Assembly: GCF_949769225.1 (NCBI RefSeq)
Contig: NZ_CATKPB010000001.1
DNA: 64,000 bases
Direction: 5' to 3' (one strand)
Source: Peptoniphilus_A genitalis
GTDB lineage: Bacteria > Bacillota > Clostridia > Tissierellales > Peptoniphilaceae
Part shown: in pieces, positions 58,547 through 64,000 of the stretch
Layout of the letters: each line of letters begins with the position of its first letter
How positions within the stretch are numbered: the stretch's first letter is position 1
Notes under the pieces: generated by a model
Told to the model about the DNA's origin: nothing
Seen by the model: only the letters and a program-made list of their open reading frames with translations
Database searches by the model: none
Made by a program: the position numbers and the translations under genes

Positions 58547-59215
58547 TTAATTTGCCTTATTTTTTTCAAGTATATACAAACATCCTTTTTTTATATGTTC
58601 TTCTAAATATTTTTTTGATAGCTCCAAATCTTTTTCTTTGAGTGCGTTTAATATATTTAAATGCTCTTCTAATATCTCCATTCGCCTTATCTTATCTCCT
58701 GCAGATATGTTCCTATCGCGTATTAGAACATCGTTCAAGTTTGTTATTAATTTCTTTAGTCTCTTGTTTTCTGATTTCTCAAGAATAAAGTTATGAAGTT
58801 TATTGCTCATATCAACATTACTACTTATATCATTAATCCTAATATTTTCTTCCAATTCTTCTATTAACTCATTAATTTCTTCTTCAGAAATATTAGGCAT
58901 TGCTAACTCTAAAGCTAATTTTTCAAGAGCTTGCCTGCATTCATAAACCTCCATTAACTCTTTTTCTGAAAAACCTCTAACATAAACTCCTTTGTAAGGG
59001 ATAACTTCAAGAAATCCCTCTGTTGCCAATCTCCTGAATGTTTCTCTAACAGGTGTTGCGCTAACCCCTAATGCATCAGCAATATCATTCTCATTCAATT
59101 TCTGTCCCTCTTCAAAAACATCATCCAAAAACATTTGCTTTAATGATTCATAAACTTGCTGATTCAATGTTTTCTTATTTTTTATTTTATACTTATTAAC
59201 AGTTTTCTTTTCCAT
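58547..59215 (-). CDS. GntR/FadR-family transcriptional regulator
   Basis: The 222-residue regulator has an N-terminal GntR winged helix (NENDIADALGVSATPVRETFRRLATEGFLEVI) and a C-terminal all-helical FCD domain with Asp/His residues for a metal and ligand. FCD regulators respond to organic acids. The gene is separated from the M29-like gene by a terminator. It probably controls the gltS/M29-like pair; that is inferred from proximity. Confidence 0.85.
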   Translation of the reverse strand: MEKKTVNKYKIKNKKTLNQQVYESLKQMFLDDVFEEGQKLNENDIADALGVSATPVRETFRRLATEGFLEVIPYKGVYVRGFSEKELMEVYECRQALEKLALELAMPNISEEEINELIEELEENIRINDISSNVDMSNKLHNFILEKSENKRLKKLITNLNDVLIRDRNISAGDKIRRMEILEEHLNILNALKEKDLELSKKYLEEHIKKGCLYILEKNKAN

Positions 59216-59366
59216 TATATTTTTATCTCCATAAAATTTTTATCATTCTCTAATCAATTTTATTATATCAAATCATTTAAGGCTATCTTATCTGGCAAGC
59301 ATGACCTCTTATCTCCAGAATTTGAATTATAGATAAATATTATTTTTATTTAATACCCATCTTTAC

Positions 59367-60101
59367 TTAGTAGACAATCATTCCGCCGTTGGGAGAAATT
59401 ATTTGTCCCGTCATGTAGGAGTTCTTATCAGATACCATAAAGGCCACAAGTTCTGCAATCTCTTCTGTAGTTGCAAGTCTTCCCATGGGTATGTCTTCTG
59501 ACAAAATGCAGAGGTTGTCGGTCCCTATCTCTCTTGTCATTGGTGTGTCAACTGCACCTGGGGCAACTGCATTAACACTTATGCCTGAGTAGCCAAGCTC
59601 TTGTGCAAGGGCCTTTGTAAGTGCATTAATGGCACCCTTTGTTGCTGAGTAGTGACTCTCCATGGACCCACCAACTATTCCCCAAATGGACGTCATGTTC
59701 AAAATTTTTCCTGAGTGCTTCTTTAACATGTAGGGAAGGGCTGCGTGAATTGCATTGTAAACTCCCTTTACATTGACATCGAAAATCTCGTCCCAAGTCT
59801 CTTCGTCAATATCTTGGAAGAGGGCGTAAGAAGATATGCCAGCGTTGTTGATTAGGATGTCAACTCCCTTAAATCTTCTTTCAACTTCTTTAAACATGTC
59901 TTCAACTTCAGAAAATTTTCTCACATCTGCTCTTAGGGCAAGGGCGTCTTTACCCATGTCTCTAATTTCTTTTTCCAGTTCTTTAGCTTCTTTTTCTGAA
60001 TTGTTGTAGTTAATAATTACTCTGTAGTCTTCTCTTGCAAGTCTTCTTGCAATATCTCTTCCAATTCCTCGTGAGGCACCAGTAATAAGTACAGTTTTCA
60101 T
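59367..60101 (-). CDS. Short-chain dehydrogenase/reductase (FabG-like)
   Basis: The 244-residue NAD(P)-dependent enzyme has GASRGIG near the N-terminus, NNAG, the catalytic Ser/Tyr/Lys (SHYSATKG) and PGAVDTPM. The sequence resembles 3-oxoacyl-ACP reductases but stands alone, away from fatty acid genes. The substrate is not predictable. No clear terminator follows the gene. Confidence 0.85.
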   Translation of the reverse strand: MKTVLITGASRGIGRDIARRLAREDYRVIINYNNSEKEAKELEKEIRDMGKDALALRADVRKFSEVEDMFKEVERRFKGVDILINNAGISSYALFQDIDEETWDEIFDVNVKGVYNAIHAALPYMLKKHSGKILNMTSIWGIVGGSMESHYSATKGAINALTKALAQELGYSGISVNAVAPGAVDTPMTREIGTDNLCILSEDIPMGRLATTEEIAELVAFMVSDKNSYMTGQIISPNGGMIVY

Positions 60102-60163
60102 CTTGTGTCTTCCACCAACCTTTACTTCATTATACCAAATTTATAAAAATAATTTTGCAAAAG

Positions 60164-60190
60164 AAAAAAGCCATGTCAATGACATAGCTT
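60164..60190 (-). terminator. Terminator of the serine-use operon
   Basis: AAGCCATGTC pairs with GACATAGCTT across AAT (60,168-60,190, one mismatch), and six T follow on the reverse strand. Confidence 0.8.
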
Positions 60191-60213
60191 CTTCCGGTAA
60201 ATATGCTTTTAAA

Positions 60214-61449
60214 TTATAGGTTTATTCTACCGTCTTCGAAGTCTTCTTCTGGGATAGGTCTCTTTACAATGTGATTGTAGTAGATTTTTTCAACTGCCAT
60301 TGAAATAGCGTTGTCGCCTGTTACGTTACAAGCTGTACCAAAAGAGTCTTGAGTTAGGTAAAGTGAAATCAAAATTGTAGCAAGTGTTCCTGATGATTCG
60401 ATTCCAATAACTGGTAGGAATGGAAGGGCACTCATTACTGCTCCACCTGGCGCACCTGGTGCTGCAACCATGGCAACTCCAAGAACTGCGATAAACTTAA
60501 GTAGTAGTGGGAAAGAGTGTGGCATATCAAACATTGTAAGTAATGTGAATACACAAGCTGTAAGAGTAATCATAGATCCTGCTAAGTGAACTGTTGCACA
60601 AAGTGGGATACAGAATTCTCTAATTTGAGCTGTAACACCCATTTTTCTGTTACAAGCAACGTTAACTGGAATAGTTGCTGCAGATGATTGTGTACCTGCT
60701 GCTGTTAGGTAAGCTGGGATTGCTTCCTTTAAACATTTGAAAGGATTTCTTCCTGTGTATGCACCTGCAACTGAAAATTGTAATATTATATAAAGTAGGT
60801 GTAGTGCAATGATGCAGATGAAGATCTTCCAGAATATTCCAAGAATTGCAAATACTGAACCTGAATATGATAGGTTACAGAAGTTACCAAAGATAAAGAA
60901 TGGAAGTAGTGGAATTACAAATTTTGATAGTACTAGATTTATGATTTCGTTAAATTCATTGATAGCTTTGTAAAATACTTCTCCAGATCCTTTAGCTCTT
61001 AGGGCAGAAACTGTAAGTCCAATCATAAATGCAAGAACAAGAGCTGCTGTTACATCAATGAAAGGTCCAAGTGGAATTTCAAATAATGGTGCAACTTCAT
61101 TTGCTGTTGCTTTTTGAATTTCTTCTGCAAGCTCTGGTTTAATAAAGCTTGGGAATATGTTTCTTGCCATTGTATAAGATAGTGAACCTGCAATTAGTGT
61201 AGATCCATATGCTAATGCAACTGTCGCTCCTAAAAGTTTTCCAGCACCTTCTGATAGGTCTGCAATACCCTTAGATACAAAGGCAATAATCATTAGTGGA
61301 ATTATAAAGTTCAAAAACTTTCCAAATAATCCTGAGATTGTAATTGCTACTTGAGTTACTACTTCTGGTAAAAATTGTCCAACAAGAATACCAAGTGCAA
61401 TTGCAATAATAAGTCTAGGAATTAGACCTATTTTTTTCTTTTCCTTCAT
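60214..61449 (-). CDS. Dicarboxylate/amino acid:cation symporter, probably for serine
   Basis: The 411-residue protein has the DAACS fold with eight membrane helices and two re-entrant hairpins, shown by the serine-rich AAGTQSSAATIPVN and the GDNAISMAVEKIY end. Family members carry glutamate, C4-acids or serine/threonine with sodium. It starts five bases after sdaAA, so serine is the likely substrate. Confidence 0.85.
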   Translation of the reverse strand: MKEKKKIGLIPRLIIAIALGILVGQFLPEVVTQVAITISGLFGKFLNFIIPLMIIAFVSKGIADLSEGAGKLLGATVALAYGSTLIAGSLSYTMARNIFPSFIKPELAEEIQKATANEVAPLFEIPLGPFIDVTAALVLAFMIGLTVSALRAKGSGEVFYKAINEFNEIINLVLSKFVIPLLPFFIFGNFCNLSYSGSVFAILGIFWKIFICIIALHLLYIILQFSVAGAYTGRNPFKCLKEAIPAYLTAAGTQSSAATIPVNVACNRKMGVTAQIREFCIPLCATVHLAGSMITLTACVFTLLTMFDMPHSFPLLLKFIAVLGVAMVAAPGAPGGAVMSALPFLPVIGIESSGTLATILISLYLTQDSFGTACNVTGDNAISMAVEKIYYNHIVKRPIPEEDFEDGRINL

Positions 61450-61454
61450 TTTCT

Positions 61455-62336
61455 TTAATCCTCCTTAATATTTAAAAACTTAGCCCTAATTTCTTGGCCA
61501 GTTTTTGTGCCTGCAAGTCCTCCAAGACCAGTCTCCCTAATAGATTCATGTAGCAAGTGACCAACTTCTCCCATAGCTTGACAAACTTCGTCAAAGGGAA
61601 CAATTGATTTAATACCTGCAAGGGCCATATCAGCTGAGATGAAAGAATTCATAACTCCTGATGCGTTCCTAAAGGTACATGGATACTCTACTAGTCCTGC
61701 TATTGGGTCGCAGGCTAGCCCCATTACATTAATAAGTGTAATGCTGGCTGCGTGTAGTGCTTCTTCTGGACTTCCGTCAAGCATCTCAACTAATGCAGCA
61801 GCTGCCATTGCACTGGCAGATCCACATTCTGCTTGACATCCACCTTCAGCACCAGCGAACGTTGCATATTTACCAATAATTTGCCCTATTCCTATTGATG
61901 TCAATAGTCCATTTATCAAAACCTCGTCATCTAAGCCATATTTTTCCTTAGCTGCCATTAAGGCTGCTGGCATAATACCAGAACTTCCAGCAGTAGGCGC
62001 TGCTGCAATAGTTCCCATATTTGCATTGGTCTCAGATGTGGAAAAGGCCATGGCCATTGCCCTAACTAGAAACTTGCTAGTTAAAGGGTCTTTTTCCTTT
62101 TGATAGTCGTTCATCATTTTTGCAAAACCGTCTATCATTTTATATTCAGTTTCAAAGGATTTTTCTAGTGTTTCTTGAGAAGATCCCTTCATAACCTCCA
62201 GGATTTCCCTTATCTTATTCTTCATCTCTTCTTCAGTCATCTTAAGGGCCTTTGTTTCTCCCTGAAGGACCAAGTCATAGATGTGAATATTATCCTTATC
62301 ACAAGCTTCAATAACTTCTTTAGCTGTATTTAACAT
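61455..62336 (-). CDS. sdaAA: L-serine dehydratase alpha subunit (iron-sulfur)
   Basis: The 293-residue subunit binds an oxygen-labile [4Fe-4S] cluster and converts serine to pyruvate and ammonia. The cluster cysteines fit CQAECGSAS and CDPIAGLVEYPC. The APTAGSSGIMPA motif is conserved. The gene directly follows sdaAB with no gap, so the two are made together. The enzyme gives an anaerobe pyruvate and nitrogen from serine. Confidence 0.93.
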   Translation of the reverse strand: MLNTAKEVIEACDKDNIHIYDLVLQGETKALKMTEEEMKNKIREILEVMKGSSQETLEKSFETEYKMIDGFAKMMNDYQKEKDPLTSKFLVRAMAMAFSTSETNANMGTIAAAPTAGSSGIMPAALMAAKEKYGLDDEVLINGLLTSIGIGQIIGKYATFAGAEGGCQAECGSASAMAAAALVEMLDGSPEEALHAASITLINVMGLACDPIAGLVEYPCTFRNASGVMNSFISADMALAGIKSIVPFDEVCQAMGEVGHLLHESIRETGLGGLAGTKTGQEIRAKFLNIKED

Positions 62337-63005
62337 TTAAACCTCCACATATTTTGATGTAATATATCTGGAATTATTTAACAATTTATTTAGCACACTC
62401 TCACTTGCGCCTTCATCAAGTTCAACTGTAAGAGTTACTATATTTGTAAGCTCGTCCTTACTTGTATTTATAGATTCAATATTGTAGGACTCCTTAGCAA
62501 GTATAGTCGATACATCTGCTATAACACCCTTTTGTTCAGGGTATTGGAATAAGAGTGTAGGGAACTTGCCGTCGTAATCAACTTGGATTCCATTGATGTC
62601 AACAATTTTCATATTTCCCCCACCAATTGAGGATCCGATTACATATTCGCTGTCTCTGTCTTTATAATTAAATTTAATCTTTACTGTGTTTGGATGATAG
62701 TTTTCGCCAAGATTCATTGGTATGAAGGAGTATTTTATTCCTCTCTCATCTGCAATTTCATAAGCATTTCTTATAGAACTGTCATAGGTTTTAAAACCCA
62801 TAATGCCTCCTAGAAGTGCCCTATCTGTTCCATGGCCCTTGTAGGTAAAAGCAAAGGAACCGTGAAGATAAAACTCAACGCTTTCATAATCATCTGGACA
62901 AATTTTGGCTGCTAATCTAGCGATCTTGCAAGCGCCTGCAGTATGAGATGATGATGGACCAACCATTATTGGTCCAAGAATTTCAAACGGACTATACTCT
63001 TTCAT
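62337..63005 (-). CDS. sdaAB: L-serine dehydratase beta subunit
   Basis: The 222-residue subunit has the N-terminal SDH beta domain (ILGPIMVGPSSSHTAGA, HGSFAFTYKGHGTD) and a C-terminal ACT domain (LLFQYPEQKGVIADVSTILA). GGAGG precedes the ATG. It is the first gene of the operon. Confidence 0.93.
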   Translation of the reverse strand: MKEYSPFEILGPIMVGPSSSHTAGACKIARLAAKICPDDYESVEFYLHGSFAFTYKGHGTDRALLGGIMGFKTYDSSIRNAYEIADERGIKYSFIPMNLGENYHPNTVKIKFNYKDRDSEYVIGSSIGGGNMKIVDINGIQVDYDGKFPTLLFQYPEQKGVIADVSTILAKESYNIESINTSKDELTNIVTLTVELDEGASESVLNKLLNNSRYITSKYVEV

Positions 63006-63032
63006 TGGACTCCTCCTTATTTCTTAGACCTT

Positions 63033-63061
63033 ATTTTAGCATAATAAACTTAATTTGTGAA
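63033..63061 (-). promoter_or_regulatory. Promoter of the sda operon
   Basis: TTCACA (63,056-63,061), 17 bases and an extended TGCTAAAAT ending at 63,033 lie about 30 bases before sdaAB on the reverse strand. Confidence 0.65.
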
Positions 63062-63130
63062 ATGAAATTACACTTGAAGACTGGATAATTAACTTATTTT
63101 TCTTTACTTGTTCTTTAAAAAATTTAAGCA

Positions 63131-63159
63131 TTCACTTCAATCTATTAACGTAATATAAT
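63131..63159 (+). promoter_or_regulatory. Promoter of the AbgT-family gene
   Basis: TTCACT (63,131-63,136), 17 bases and TATAAT (63,154-63,159) give a likely leader of about 85 bases with no obvious fold. Confidence 0.6.
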
Positions 63160-63252
63160 ACTTTGCGGTAAAGTCAAATATTCCTTGCAAGTATATCATA
63201 GATAATATAGTATTAAATTATGAGGATATTATTTTCATTAAAGGAGGAATTT

Positions 63253-64000
63253 ATGAAAGAACAAAACAAAAAAGTCAAAGATCAAAATGACGTTGGCGGC
63301 TTCCTGAAGGCTGTAGAAAGAATTGGTAACGGATTACCACATCCTGCCATGATTTTTGCTATACTTAGTGCAATCGTAATCATTATATCTTACTTCGCTG
63401 CAAAAGCAGGACTAAGTGTAACATACTTTGATGCCAAGGCCGGAGAAGAAGTTACTAAGGAAGCAGTTTCTCTACTTAACTGGGAGGGTCTAGCTTACAT
63501 CTTTAACTCTGCAACAGAAAACTTCACAAGTTTTGCTCCATTGGGAACAGTACTTGTAGCTATGCTTGGTGTTGGTGTTGCTGAAAACAGTGGTCTTTTT
63601 AATGCAACTTTAAAAAAACTTCTATCTAATGTAAACCCTACACTTCTATCAGCTACAGTTGTTTTCGCTGGTGTAATGTCAAATATTGCATCTGATGCTG
63701 GTTATCTTGTAGTAGTACCACTAGGAGCACTTATATTTGCAAACGCAGGTCGTCATCCACTTGCTGGTATAGCAGCTGCCTTTGCAGGAGTTAGTGGTGG
63801 TTTCTCTGCAAACTTACTACTTGGTACAACTGACCCATTACTTACAAATATCACAAACGAAGCTTTAAAAGCTGGTGGTATTGACATGACTCTTGCCGCT
63901 ACTTGTAACTGGTACTTCCTATTTGTATCAACTTTCTTAATCACAATAATTGGTACTTTTGTAACTAATAGAATAGTTGAAAAGAACTTAGGAGAATATC
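63253..64000 (+). CDS. AbgT-family transporter, partial at the right edge
   Basis: The frame is open from the ATG at 63,253 (AAGGAGG upstream) to the end of the window, 249 residues so far. It has the AbgT pattern: PHPAMIFAILSAIVI, SFAPLGTVLVAMLGVGVAE, VVPLGALIFA and GGFSANLLLGTTDPLL. The family includes AbgT for p-aminobenzoyl-glutamate and MtrF-like exporters of antimetabolites. It is divergent from the serine operon. The missing C-terminus is off the window. Confidence 0.85.
   Translation, partial: MKEQNKKVKDQNDVGGFLKAVERIGNGLPHPAMIFAILSAIVIIISYFAAKAGLSVTYFDAKAGEEVTKEAVSLLNWEGLAYIFNSATENFTSFAPLGTVLVAMLGVGVAENSGLFNATLKKLLSNVNPTLLSATVVFAGVMSNIASDAGYLVVVPLGALIFANAGRHPLAGIAAAFAGVSGGFSANLLLGTTDPLLTNITNEALKAGGIDMTLAATCNWYFLFVSTFLITIIGTFVTNRIVEKNLGEY

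Noticed and set aside
63050..63075. Rex site near the sda promoter (TTTGTGAAATGAAATTACA)
   Set aside because: Only one half-site matches and the other arm is broken; it is better explained as the -35 box of the sda promoter.

Overview
The window looks like the chromosome of a low-GC, anaerobic Gram-positive bacterium. AT-rich intergenic DNA, strong AGGAGG ribosome binding sites, frequent TTG/GTG starts, an oxygen-labile two-subunit serine dehydratase, the redox repressor Rex, a class B sortase and an SLH-domain surface protein suggest a Gram-positive anaerobic coccus of the Peptoniphilaceae/Tissierellia type. The genus cannot be fixed from the sequence alone.

Positions 1 to about 19,100 are nested mobile DNA. 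The backbone is a Tn1549-type integrative conjugative element (ICE). Its RepA-like, DnaC-like, PcfB-like and VirD4 genes (16.1-18.6 kb) lie against the 3' end of rlmD, a 23S rRNA methyltransferase gene. The virD4 coupling-protein gene is split twice. A complete element of about 6 kb (10,142-16,133) sits at the codons for a GSARWG motif. It carries a TnpX-like serine recombinase, TnpW, a DUF3021 protein, a DUF3847 protein, a clear oriT, a MobA/MobL relaxase and an EamA permease with a histidine-rich tail. A second recombinase (7,569-9,386) bounds another insertion at about 9,486, which continues past the left edge. That second element carries an iron-acquisition cassette: an AraC regulator diverging from two ABC half-transporters, FeoA, FeoB, a FeoC-like [Fe-S] protein and a 34-residue ORF.

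From 19.1 kb rightward the DNA reads as ordinary chromosome. It holds rlmD; a PhnDCEE importer with a cytoplasmic 5'-nucleotidase (20.6-25.5 kb); an SLH protein; a probable small RNA in a long spacer (26.3-27.1 kb); a nitroreductase; a DUF1002 secreted protein; the protein-quality-control run tig-clpP-clpX-lon-ysxC; ydbC-proS; two small phage-like genes; a 2-hydroxyacid dehydrogenase; a zinc-ribbon/TM/SH3 protein; an ECF sigma/anti-sigma pair; a membrane J-protein with a zincin; murA followed by oppABCDF; an aminotransferase; an OGG1-type glycosylase; rex; srtB; ctlX; folD; a gltS/M29-like/GntR cassette; a short-chain dehydrogenase; and serine catabolism (symporter, sdaAA, sdaAB) diverging from an AbgT-family transporter cut by the right edge.

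Themes linking the genes are iron (Feo cassette), amino acid and peptide use (Opp, GltS, M29-like protein, SdaA, AbgT, CtlX) and redox control (Rex with its own operator). The least explained structures are a family of degenerate 18-bp tandem repeats in at least three spacers, each placed between the terminator of one leftward unit and the promoter of the next; a 73-nt small RNA candidate with its own consensus promoter and terminator; and a FolD protein whose cyclohydrolase residues are replaced.
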